Positions 32,336 through 42,624 of a DNA stretch of 64,000 bases are shown here, in pieces (the stretch's first letter is position 1; each line of letters begins with the position of its first letter). The stretch lies in the NCBI GenBank assembly GCA_030704615.1, contig CM060731.1, positions 73,698,756-73,762,755 of the forward strand, given 5' to 3'. Under the pieces are notes generated by a model. It did not search any database, was not told the origin of the DNA, and saw only the letters and a program-made list of their open reading frames with translations. Position numbers and translations under genes: made by a program. The DNA is from Takakia lepidozioides. Taxonomy: Eukaryota > Streptophyta > Takakiopsida > Takakiales > Takakiaceae.

Positions 32336-33990
32336 ACTGGTTTATCAACTGTGCCGCTGCAGCTGCTGCCTTTAGTTAACCATCTACCCATGCAGGTTTC
32401 TTGTAGCTATTGATCCACAGGGAATCATACGTAATCTTGTGCTTGAAATCTGGTCTCTTGGATGAATCTGGACCCACACTCTATCCCTTCGCCGTCAGCT
32501 ATCCATGCTTCTGCACAAATCTGCATGCATTCATCTTTGCCTTGCTGCTAGCAGCTGACAATGACAGCCTAGATTTGTTCTTGGTAACACCCAATCACAG
32601 TAGTTCCCATGCTGAATTGTGTCTGCTACGCTCTGTCATCTAACAGGCATTCAACTCTTTGCCTCGGTTGTCCCACCATTGACTGGGGTCAGAAAAGTAT
32701 TCATTCCACACCTTCTCCTCGTCTCTGTTACCTGTTTTTAAATACATTGCTGTTGTCACATTGGCAGTATCATGTCAAAGTCACTCCAAACTAGATTCAC
32801 TCAACCAGCTATTAACTCGCAGAATCCAAAGTGGAAATTTAGGGCCGACTCTGATAAGAGGGAAAAACAGGGTGACATGTGTGAAGAAGGTGCCTTCATT
32901 AGCAGTGCCTGATTTATCAATTGTGCCGCTGCTGCTGCGGCTTCCAGTTGACCATCTACCCATGCAGGTTTCTTGTAGCTATTGATCCACAGGGAATCAT
33001 AGGTAACCTTGTGCTTGAAATCTGGCCCTCTTGGATGAATCTGGACCCACACTCTATCCCTGCTCCTTCAGCTATCCATGCCTTTGCACAAATCATGCAT
33101 ACATCCTTGCCTTGCTGCTAGCAGCTGACAATGACAGCCTAGATTTGTTCCAGCAAACCCCCAACCCTACTTATCACACTAGTTCCTATGCTGACTTGCG
33201 TCTGCTTCCAACAGGCATTCACCTTTTTGCCTCGATTGTTCCACCATTGACTGGGATTGGAAACGTATTCATTCCAGAGCTTCTCCTCGTCTCTGTTATC
33301 TGTTTTTTGATACTTTCCTGTTGCCACATTGGCGGTAACTTGTCAAAATCACTCCAAAACCACCATAGATCCACCAACGAGCTAACTTGCAGAATTCAAC
33401 ATGAAAATTTTGGGACGACTCTGATAACAGGGAAAACAGGCTGAGATGTGTTGAAGAAGGTGCCTTCATTAGCAGTGCCTTGTTCTATCAATTGTGCTGC
33501 TGCCGCTGCTGTTTTCCAGTTGACCATCTACCCATGCAGATTTCTTGTAGCTATTGATCCACAGGGAATCAGAAGTAATCTTGTGTTTGAAATCCGGCCC
33601 TCTTGGATATACATCCTCAGCCGTGCTGCTAGCAGCTGACACTGACGGCATGAAGTTCTTCCACCAAACACCCTAACGCTACTTATTACAGTAGTTCCAA
33701 TTCTGAATTGCATCTGCTTCTCTCTGGAGTCCAACAGGCATTCACCTTTTTGTCTCCATTGTCCTACCATTGACTCGGGTCGGAATAGTGTTCATTCCAA
33801 AGCTTCTCCTCATCTCTGTTATCTGTTTTTGGATACTTTCCTGCTGCCACATCGGCGGTAACTTGTCAAAGTCACTCCAAATCACCACAGATCCACCCAA
33901 CGAGCTAACTTACAGAATTCAATATGCATCTCAGGGCCAAGTCTGATGAGAGGGCAAAACAAGCTGAAATAGGTTGAAGAAGAAGGTGCC
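32336..33990. repeat. Three-copy tandem array, 572-bp unit
   Basis: The landmark CATCTACCCATGCAG recurs at about 32381, 32953 and 33525, exactly 572 bp apart. It is followed each time by TTCTTGTAGCTATTGATCCA and, later, CATTCACCTTTTTGCC-like, CTCCTCGTCTCTGTTA and AACTTGTCAAAGTCACTCC blocks. The copies differ by scattered changes and one internal deletion in the third. No shared open frame. The array lies directly upstream (minus sense) of the PPR pseudogene. Confidence 0.85.
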
Positions 33991-34508
33991 CTCACCACAT
34001 TGTCCTTGACTTTGTGTCATGACCCATGCAGGATTTCCCGACCATCAACCCAAAAGGACCTCTTGTGTGTGCTGCTTGTGTCTGTAGTCAGGTCATGTCC
34101 GAATGGTCTGTGAGAACCACCACGGTGCAGCTGAGCAGGCAGAGATTGAAACATGGCCTGCTAAGACCAAGCTGACTCTCCCAAGAACCTTGTAAACATC
34201 AGGAAGAATACCAAACCATGGTACTAACAGTAGGAGTGAGATCCCCATGATCTTGATTCATGGAATCAACGTAGTGACATCCTTCATCCACTAGGCCCAC
34301 ATGGCTACATGGAGAGAGAAGAGATACGAACGTGATACTGTTGGGCTTCCAGCACGCAGGGCGCGGAATCTAACTGAACAATAAACAGATGCAGAGAGGA
34401 AAGGGAGATGTCAATGCCCGATGTGCGGGAGGCATGAAGACAGTTTCAATTTTCTGATGGCTTCGGGGGCCAGCTTGAAACAAAATTCTTCGGACTGGGT
34501 GCATTGCC

Positions 34509-34988
34509 TCAACGTCCAGCAGTAAGTTGCAATGCAGCTTCGCAAACCTTAGGCCCTCTGCGATGACACATTGATAGGATTGAAATAGTGGTTGTCACCA
34601 GGAGCTGCAATGCTGGTGACTTGGCCATGAGAGATTGCCGGCGAGGATACTGCAGTTGCACCATAACGTTGCAATCCTTAGTCAATGTCTTGACCTTTTT
34701 CGCTGGGAACAGGGTACAGCCAAGCATACAGAGCGTGTACTCCTTCTCTGTTTCTATAGAGACGCCCTCCAATTCGATGCTCATTTGCGAGAAACCAGGG
34801 GTCATCTCAAAGCGGGGGTGAATGCCCCCTCCATAGAAGATGCTTCTTTGGTATGTAATTGCTAGCTGAAGTACACCTGAGACATTAGAACTGTTCTTCG
34901 AGCCTCCCGGATTCTTATTCAACTGCACATCTGTAAGCGAGGATGTTGCCAGTTGTTGCACTGGTGTCGTTGCATCCGATTCAATCAA
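34509..34988 (-). pseudogene. Fragment resembling DUF2921-family protein
   Basis: A 159-codon minus-strand frame contains ITYQRSIFYGGGIHPRFEMT, GFSQMSIELEGVSIETEKEY, TLCMLGCTLFPAKKV and VQLQYPRRQSLMAKSPALQL. The pattern 'ELEGV...LCMLGC...VQLQYP' is what I recall of plant DUF2921 membrane proteins, whose function is not settled. The frame starts without a clear first exon and ends in unrelated sequence, and no membrane segments remain. It is likely a gene fragment or single surviving exon. Family assignment is tentative. Confidence 0.5.
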
Positions 34989-35154
34989 AGTGGGGTATCC
35001 GGGAATTGAATATCTCCTTGACGAATTTGGTTCTGGGAGTGGATTGTAGAGCTGGAATCCTCAGACTGCAGCCAGTCCCCATTTAGCAATGAAAAAAGGT
35101 TGTGCAGCATCCACCATGTAAGATCTCCCTCCTAGATCTGTGTGTGAAACCCCC

Positions 35155-35715
35155 ATTTTCAGGCATGTTCTTAAGAAAAACGACGACGATGTCATGGCTG
35201 ATGACGATGATGTGGCTGACGATGGCGACGTGGCACTATGGCACTCTATTCCTCTCCTGGTTATTTTCGGGCATTTTCGGGTAGGTTCTTAAGGAAAACG
35301 ACGATTATGATATGGCTGACGACGATGACATGGCATTATGGCACCTATTCCTCTCCCGGGCATTTTCGGGCAGGTTCTTAAGAAAAACAACGACGATAAC
35401 GTGGCTGACGACGATGACGTGGCTGAGTATGACGACGTGGCATGACGAAGATGACGTGGCTGACGACGACGACGTGGCACTATGGCACCCTATTCCTCTC
35501 CCGGTTATTTTCGGGCATTTTCGGGTAGGCTTTTAAAAAAAACGACCATGATGATGTGGCTGACGACGATGACATGGCTGATGACGACGACGTGGCACTA
35601 TGGCACCCTATTCCTCTCCCGAGCATTTTCGGGCATTTTCGGGCAGGTTCTTAAGAAAAACGACGATGATGATGTGGCTGACGACGACGACGACGTGGCA
35701 CCATGGCACCCTATT
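35155..35715. repeat. Five-unit tandem array rich in GACGTGGC, upstream of cysteine synthase
   Basis: Units of about 90-150 bp, starting near 35155, 35275, 35365, 35515 and 35635, each have TTCTTAAG(A/G)AAAACGACGA, a (GAC/GAT)n tract with ACGTGGC(T/A), TGGCACCCTATTCCTCTCC and TTTTCGGGCATTTTCGGG. GACGTGGC is the ABRE/G-box type core bound by plant bZIP factors, so the array could alter expression of the gene 170 bp downstream. The same GACGTGG string is frequent in the ends of the DNA transposon at 7649-20887. Confidence 0.8.
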
Positions 35716-35887
35716 CCTGCTCTACGCTAAACTAGTCTCCGACCTTCAGTCGCCGCTAGAATTATATACTTTCTCTGCTTCATGAGAGTGGCAAAGAAGC
35801 TCCTGTGTTATATGAGAGATTAGATTTTTACAGTTTGGAATACTTACAGGAATTCGTTGACATTCCCACTGTCGTGGAGCTGAAGGT

Positions 35888-37240
35888 ATGGCGTCGTGTG
35901 CGACTGCTTCAGCGGAGTCTATGTCTGCTTTCCAGCAGCTGCGCCAAGCGTTGCCCTCATCAACGTGCAGTTCTAGGGTTACGGAGGATGTATTTTTGAG
36001 GAAAAGAAATGGGCATCTGCAACGAGGAATGCAGCACGCTGGAGGTTTCTTGCGTATCACAAATCTTTTGGGTGGAAAGAACGGCAGTGATAACCCTCAT
36101 GCCTCCGGCAAGACGGCACAGCTTTGGAACATGTTTAGGGGGACACAAGGTTTGTATGGCACATCCAGAAAGTCTCAACGAGCTGTCCATGGGGAAGCTG
36201 GCCGGGGGCCAAAAGAGCTTGCAACTGTGGAGGTTGAGGAGGGTGAGCTTGCTAAGGTGGTTTCTGAGTTACATGGTCTGAACATAGCTGAAGATGTAAC
36301 GCAGTTGATAGGAAAGACACCCATGGTGTATCTGAACAGTGTGGTGGAGGGTTGTGTGGCCAACATTGCCGCCAAATTGGAAATTATGGAACCATGCTGT
36401 AGTGTGAAAGATAGGATTGGATATAGCATGATTACTGATGCAGAGGGCAAGGGAGCCATCACCCCTGGCAAGAGCATCCTTGTGGAGCCCACAAGTGGGA
36501 ACACAGGGATTGGACTCGCCTTCATAGCTGCCGCTAAAGGCTACAAGCTCATCCTCACAATGCCAGCATCTATGAGTATGGAGCGCCGCATTTTGCTGAG
36601 GGCATTCGGTGCGGAGCTGATTCTAACAGATCCCGGCAAGGGAATGAGGGGTGCGGTCCAAAAGGCAGAGGAGATTGTGAAAAAGACTCCTAACTCTTAC
36701 ATGCTTCAGCAGTTTGAAAACCCTGCAAATCCCAAGGTCCATTTTGAGACAACTGGGCCAGAGATCTGGGAAGACACTGCTGGGAAGGTTGATATATTTG
36801 TTGCTGGAATTGGCACTGGTGGTACAGTTACTGGAGCTGGTCGATTCTTGAAGAGCAAGAACCCTGATATCAAGATATATGGTGTGGAGCCAACTGAAAG
36901 CAGTGTGTTATCTGGGGGCAAGCCAGGCCCTCACAAGATCCAAGGGATTGGTGCAGGGTTTATTCCTAGCATTCTAGATGTTGACATTCTGGATGAGGTT
37001 ATTCAGATTTCCAGCAATGATGCCGTTGAGATGGCCAAGCAGCTTGCTTTGAAAGAAGGCTTGCTGGTGGGAATATCATCAGGGGCTGCCACAGCAGCAG
37101 CAGTGCAAGTGGCGAAAAGGCCAGAGAACAAGGACAAATTAATAACGGTGATTCTTCCGAGCTTCGGAGAACGTTATTTGTCATCCACTTTGTTTCAGTC
37201 CATCCGGGAAGAAGCTGAAAAGATGCAGCCTGAAGCCTAA
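35888..37240 (+). CDS. OASTL: Cysteine synthase (O-acetylserine (thiol) lyase), plastid or mitochondrial, intronless
   Basis: Makes cysteine from O-acetylserine and sulfide, with PLP. The 450-codon frame has an N-terminal extension of about 130 residues rich in Ser, Arg and Ala ([20 protein letters not shown]), consistent with an organelle transit peptide. The catalytic part starts at [21 protein letters not shown] holds the PLP lysine, PTSGNTG the phosphate/substrate loop, [10 protein letters not shown] the cofactor loop, and the end [10 protein letters not shown] is diagnostic of plant OAS-TL. No lesion is seen. Plant OAS-TL genes normally have many introns, whereas this one has none, so it may be a retrocopy that gained or kept a transit sequence. 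A beta-cyanoalanine synthase role cannot be excluded. Confidence 0.92.
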   Translation: MASCATASAESMSAFQQLRQALPSSTCSSRVTEDVFLRKRNGHLQRGMQHAGGFLRITNLLGGKNGSDNPHASGKTAQLWNMFRGTQGLYGTSRKSQRAVHGEAGRGPKELATVEVEEGELAKVVSELHGLNIAEDVTQLIGKTPMVYLNSVVEGCVANIAAKLEIMEPCCSVKDRIGYSMITDAEGKGAITPGKSILVEPTSGNTGIGLAFIAAAKGYKLILTMPASMSMERRILLRAFGAELILTDPGKGMRGAVQKAEEIVKKTPNSYMLQQFENPANPKVHFETTGPEIWEDTAGKVDIFVAGIGTGGTVTGAGRFLKSKNPDIKIYGVEPTESSVLSGGKPGPHKIQGIGAGFIPSILDVDILDEVIQISSNDAVEMAKQLALKEGLLVGISSGAATAAAVQVAKRPENKDKLITVILPSFGERYLSSTLFQSIREEAEKMQPEA

Positions 37241-37607
37241 GAAGCTTGTTGATAAAGATCTGCATATCACCCCTCCTCTGTTCCTAGATAATCCAATGAA
37301 ATCTAGGAATTTGTGACTTGGTTTTTTGATCAGATTGACCAGTGGGCCTCTTGGACCTCTTGTCCTTGCTGCGTAAGTTGGCATTGGGTCATTGATACTT
37401 GGGAGAGAAACTCTGCATAGCTTTATAAAAAGAGCCAAGTGGGCTAATGTTTCATAATCACAGCATGAAGCTGCAAGTTTGTGAAAGCAGGTCATCTGCT
37501 CAAGAAGTATGATTTGACTTTTAATGTGAAGCGGGTTGTGGGAAACCAATGTGGCAGAAATGAGAGTCTTCATATTTTTCCAAAAAACGAAAACCAAAAC
37601 ATATCAA

Positions 37608-37905
37608 CAGTCAGAGCTCAGTTGGTTAGAGCACTGAGTGCCACCCAGATGATTCTGGGGTCAAATTCTGATACTTGATGGGTGTGGCATACTCTTCTCC
37701 CCCTTCCCTCTGTCTGTCCCAGTTCTCAGCCTCCATGCACGGTTACTGTGAAGGAGGTTATTCACTCCTCTCACTATCAAGGGGCCTGATTTGTGAGCTG
37801 TTGTCGCTCCCAGGTGTTTCCCTTACAAAAAAAAAATGGGGGTCGTCGTTGAGGCTTGTCCTCAAGGGAACCTCCATTGGTTCACATAAGTGCAAGCAGA
37901 GGTGA
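37608..37905 (+). repeat. tRNA-derived SINE 3' of cysteine synthase
   Basis: Starts with a tRNA-like head: A-box-like AGCTCAGTTGGTTAGAGCA and a degenerate B box (GGGTCAAATTCTGAT). An unrelated body of about 200 bp follows, containing a run of ten A (about 37828-37837). A real tRNA is unlikely because the acceptor stem does not pair. Confidence 0.6.
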
Positions 37906-38049
37906 TTGTTGGGAATAAATGGTTCAGGCTCATGGGGAGAGGGATTGGTTTCGATGGCGAGAAAGGTCGTTCGATTATGTATACTTGCCGATTAGTTTTG
38001 GGATCAGATGAAGTATGGCAGAGCTTCGAGGTGTGGCCTCCGAGCTTGA

Positions 38050-39909
38050 ATGTCAGTGGTTGAACCTAAAAGTTTTCAGATGGCAGCATTGAATGCGGCA
38101 CACTTACTTGAATTAGGCACCTCCACCATGGCCACTAGTTTCTTCAGAGGACCTAGAAAGGAGGTGGTAAAGATGCAGTGTTCTGGTGCTTGTGGGGATT
38201 TGAGGAGACTATGTAAAGCAGGGGAACTGAAACTGGCACTACACAATTTGGTGGAACAAGGCATTTCGGCAGACTCCAATACCTACATCTGTCTCTTGCA
38301 GGAGTGCATCAAGATTAGAGGCCTAGCTGAGGGAAATCAGGTACACGCCCATATTATCAGAAATGGATTCATACCAAATATGTTTCTACTCAACACCCTT
38401 GTCAACATGTATGCCAAGTGTGGAAGTTTAGTGGATGCACGACAAGTGTTTGACAAAATGCCTGAACGAGATATGTTTACATGGAATATAATGATGGCAG
38501 GATATGCCAAGCATGGGTGTAGTAGGGAGGCTATCGAGATTTATCGTAAAATGATTCTGGAACGGGTGACACCAGACAAGGTCACATTCACTTGCATTCT
38601 CAAGGCATGTGCCAGCCTGGGGTCCCTGGCAAAGGGGAAGGAGGTCCATGCTGATCTCATCAAAGCTGCAATTGAGCCAGATCTCATTCTGGAAAATATC
38701 CTCATTGACATGTATTCCAAATGCGGGAGTATGAAGGATGCGCGGCAACTGTTCGATGATATGGCTGCCCGAGATGTGGTGTCATGGAATGCGATGATAG
38801 CAGGATATAGTCAGCAAGGGTGTGGTAGGGAGGCCCTCCAACTATTTGAAGAGATGCGAAAGGAGGGCTTGAAGCCGAATGTTGTCTCATGGAGCGCAAT
38901 GATCGCTGGATATGCTCAGCATGGATGTTATAGGGATGCTTTTGAGATGTATGAGCAAATGTTACAGGCAAGTGTGATGCCCAACATGGTCACGTTTATT
39001 TGTATTCTCAATGCATGTACCAGCCTAGGAGCTCTGGAAAAGGGCAAGGAGGTCCATGCTGATATCATCAAGGCTGGAATTGCATCGGATGTAATTCTGG
39101 ACACTGCCCTTGTTAACATGTATGCCAAATGCGGGAAAATAGATGATGCACGGAAAGTTTTTGACAGAATGCCTCAGCGAAATGTGGTCTCATGGAGCAC
39201 AATGATTGCAGGATACGCTCAGCATGGGTGTGGTAGGGAGGCGTGTGAGATGTATGAGCAAATGAGATGGGAAGGCGTGAAGCCCAATGTAGTCACGTTC
39301 ACTTCCGTTCTCAATGCTTGTGCCAGCCTGGTAGCCCTGGAAAAGGGCATAGAGGTCCATGGCGACATCATCAAAGCTAGAATTGTGCCAGATATCATTA
39401 TGGAGAACACCCTTGTCCACATGTATGCAACATGTGGGAGCATTAAGGATGCCAGTCGAGTCTTTAGCAACATTGCTAAAGGTGACGTTGTGTCGTGGAA
39501 TGCCATGATTGCAGCGTACGCCCAGCATGGGTGTGGTAGGGAGGCCCTCAAACTATTTGAACAAATGCAACAGGAAGGCTTGAACCCAGACTGCATTACC
39601 TTTACTTCTGTTATCTCTGCGTGTAGGCATCTGGGCCTAGTGGATGAAGGCTGTCACTACTTTGATTCTATGAGTCAAGATCAGGGCCTCATTCCTACAG
39701 CAGAGCATTTTGGCTGCATGGTGGACCTTCTTGGCCGTGCAGGGTGCTGGGACAAAGCGGAGGACTTCATTAAGAAAATGCCAGTCAAACCAGATGCTTT
39801 GATCTGGAGGGCCTTGCTTGGTGCATGCGGGACTCATGGCAATGTGGAGGTAGCAGAACGGGCGGCAAAATGCCTTCTTGGGTGTGAGCGACTGGGTGCT
39901 GCAACTTAG
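38050..39909 (+). CDS. Pentatricopeptide repeat protein, PLS class, intact frame
   Basis: Sequence-specific RNA-binding protein family of plastids and mitochondria, usually acting in RNA editing, splicing or stability. The 619-codon frame has no intron and about 13 repeats of the P-L-S kind, for example NMYAKCGSLVDARQVFDKMP, RDVVSWNAMIAGYSQQG, PNMVTFICILNACTSLGALE and EGLNPDCITFTSVISACRHL. It ends in an E-type region (EHFGCMVDLLGRAG, KPDALIWRALLGACGTHGNV) and then stops soon after. The DYW deaminase and most of the E/E+ domain are missing, so it would need a partner for editing or has another role. The start at 38050 gives the longest frame; ATG at 38080 is an alternative. It is related to the broken copy at 29948-32260. 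Confidence 0.88.
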   Translation: MSVVEPKSFQMAALNAAHLLELGTSTMATSFFRGPRKEVVKMQCSGACGDLRRLCKAGELKLALHNLVEQGISADSNTYICLLQECIKIRGLAEGNQVHAHIIRNGFIPNMFLLNTLVNMYAKCGSLVDARQVFDKMPERDMFTWNIMMAGYAKHGCSREAIEIYRKMILERVTPDKVTFTCILKACASLGSLAKGKEVHADLIKAAIEPDLILENILIDMYSKCGSMKDARQLFDDMAARDVVSWNAMIAGYSQQGCGREALQLFEEMRKEGLKPNVVSWSAMIAGYAQHGCYRDAFEMYEQMLQASVMPNMVTFICILNACTSLGALEKGKEVHADIIKAGIASDVILDTALVNMYAKCGKIDDARKVFDRMPQRNVVSWSTMIAGYAQHGCGREACEMYEQMRWEGVKPNVVTFTSVLNACASLVALEKGIEVHGDIIKARIVPDIIMENTLVHMYATCGSIKDASRVFSNIAKGDVVSWNAMIAAYAQHGCGREALKLFEQMQQEGLNPDCITFTSVISACRHLGLVDEGCHYFDSMSQDQGLIPTAEHFGCMVDLLGRAGCWDKAEDFIKKMPVKPDALIWRALLGACGTHGNVEVAERAAKCLLGCERLGAAT

Positions 39910-42624
39910 GTCATTCCTCATAACTCCAGTGCTTTTCCAAAAATGGGGCATGGCTGCAGAGTATACGATCCCTTTTCACACGTGCTGCATATACCCAGGT
40001 TGGTAGGATGTAGTTGCCAATGCCTCTCTGAACTCTGTTTTGCTGTCTTGTTGTGTGTGAAGAAGTGTGAAGAATCCTTGTGTGGTTTGTGTTAGAAGTC
40101 TGGCAATGCACTCAGTATCTATCTCACTGTATGTGTTTCTATTTGGCTATGGGTGGCATTGTTATCAACTGCCACTTTCACGTCCTGTAGATATAGCTAT
40201 TGCAACTGGTATGTGTTTTGATATATCTACTTTCTGTGCACTGTAGTTTCTTTGAGGGCTTTTGCTTTGCAAATCTTCCCTTGATAAATCCTTGGGGTCA
40301 TAATAGAGGGCGAAAACTGTTTACATTGTGTGGACTAGATACCTGGGAGGCTTTGTCAGCAGCCTAGAAGAAGCATGAGACTCAACACTGGTGGAGACAT
40401 GAATAATGCATCACAGCAGCAGTGCCTCAGTAGCTCAGTCTGCTACTGGGAGTGGCAGCAGTCTTCTCACGAGCACAATTGTTGGCAGTCCAGGATCAGG
40501 CGGAAGGGTGGAACTGCCAACCGCTTACATGTGAGCAATTCAAAGAAGGGCTCAGGAGGCACCACGGATGGCACTTTGATGAGGGTGAGTGAAATTGATG
40601 CATTTTTCCTCATGCACCTGTTTCTGCCCTTGGTGGTGTTGCTCAGACCATACTACAATTCAAGTTGTGTGATTGAATGTGAAAACCATGATGTGAGGTT
40701 GCACATGTTGATCAGGCATTAAGAAATTGTTTGTCAAAATTTTACAAGTAGGAAGATTGTTGGGTGTCTTGCTTCGAAGTTATTTTTCCCCTTTTTAGAG
40801 AAAGTTAGGTTTCCTTTCTCTATTTTGGGTTGAAAATTAGTTTACACTAGCCTAGAGCTCTTCCCTGAACCTTCCCTCTTCATTTCAAGTGCCTCTCTCT
40901 CATTACAAGCTCGCTCATGAACTCATGAATGCTGTGTCTAATTTCTCGTTTCCGCTTAGTTACTTGCGATCGATCCAGGTTTGTCATTGGATTTCAATCA
41001 TGTTCCGATTTTTTTGAATTCTCTGCTTCATTTCAATTGGGTGCAGTGGATAAAGTATAGCATTCACATGTGTTCCAATTCAGGGTTTATTCTGTGGGTG
41101 GAGCTTTCTGGATTCTTGAGTGTGGTGAGGGATTTTAGAGGTTGATCAGGTACGATCTTCTGACTTTTTGACTTGATTTTTATCAGGCTAATAAGCAAAA
41201 GATTGCGGACCATGCACGGTCAGTCATTGGTCTTTGAAGTTTGTAAAAATAGTCTTCCCACATTGTCAGACTTTCTCCGCTACCATCACATCCACTGAGG
41301 ATATGTTAGACCCGTGACTCATCTGAATATTTTCCAAAAGAATCACCAATTACCTCTTGTCGTCGAGGTTCTTGGAAGTCCTTTCAAATAAGGGTCGATT
41401 GATATTGATGTTGTATAGGGCCTTCTTACGTAGATACCATATTATTTTACTGTCTATCTTCGCTTGAATTCCTGATTGCATGCAAAGGCTTGAGTGTTGC
41501 AGTTTGACATGCTTGACTGCTGCACTTTTCTTAATGTTTGAGACCAAGTATGATGTGAATAATACGTTAATTACTGCAAATCATTTGAAGTTTTGCTGCC
41601 ACGGCTGTTACGCTACTCTACTCCTCACTGGACAAATTGAATCGTTGCTTTCTCTTTCCTTGGTTGATGCCTTGTATCAATGCTCAGTAATTTGGTTCTC
41701 TGTTTGAGCAGCAGATTAAAGTGGGGTTGAGAGTCATGAATATTGAGATACATAAAGTGTATCTGGTAGGAATATTCTATCCCGAGTGTCTTAACGACGC
41801 GTCACCTTGCAAGGCTCTTCCAGTTTCTGTGAGTGGCATACAATGAATACAAAGTCACCCATGCGATCACCGCGTTCGGTTCGTAGGCATTTCGGAGTTG
41901 TGTTGCCTTATGATGCACAGTCTCACATTGCAGTCATTTTCCTTGGTACTGCAAGACTTTCTCAGCCCCAACTATTTGTACCACGGAATGGTTCGGATGC
42001 CACATCAACCAAGTATTAGTCCCAGATCCAGCAGACTCTTTTCTTGCGTCCCCCGGATACCTGAATTTCAGTCATGCAATGGGGGCGTTGGTGATTCAAG
42101 AAGATGAAGTTTATCGGTACCCCAAGCCTCGCATACTAGGGAAAATTTGCAGATGGTCGCCCCCTGAATGTGTCCCTCGTATTGTACCTAAATAGTTATG
42201 TTACAAAGATTCGGTTAACTTGGTTGTTGAACGAGCAATAAGAGAAATGTACTTAACTGAAGTGGGTATGTGCGACCCCCACAGATTGATGTTTTGAAAT
42301 GCCTTCATGCACTCGCCGGGCTCTCCATCTAGGATGCTTGTGACCTCATCTATAATTTCAAAACTCTCCTCAAAGTGAGGTCGCCCTGTATATGGAACTC
42401 ATGATTTTATCAAATAAAGCACATACCGGTCTACTTTGAGGATATAAACTAGGTTTTCTTTCTTGGTTTAAGATACTTTGAATTGAGTCCGAGCTGATGT
42501 CACTCACATTCTGTGCAACCCACGAAGCATACAGATTCCAAATGTAAATCATAAATTAATGGACTCCTTTAATTGATACAAAGCTAAACAAGCCATTCCA
42601 AATGGGGGAAATAATTCTAATACG
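39910..42624. other. Intergenic, no gene recognised
   Basis: Probably holds the 3' UTR of the PPR gene on the left. A plus-strand frame at 40375-40722 is polar, matches nothing I know and is not called. The rest is A+T-rich without repeats or RNA genes that I can support. Confidence 0.45.

Noticed and set aside
35102-35785. Protein-coding repeats (MTWLTTMTW-like) upstream of cysteine synthase
   Set aside because: They arise from reading the GAC/GAT-rich tandem repeat; frame is not kept from unit to unit.
37608-37680. tRNA gene from AGCTCAGTTGGTTAGAGCA
   Set aside because: The B box is degenerate and the acceptor and anticodon stems do not form; better explained as a tRNA-derived SINE.
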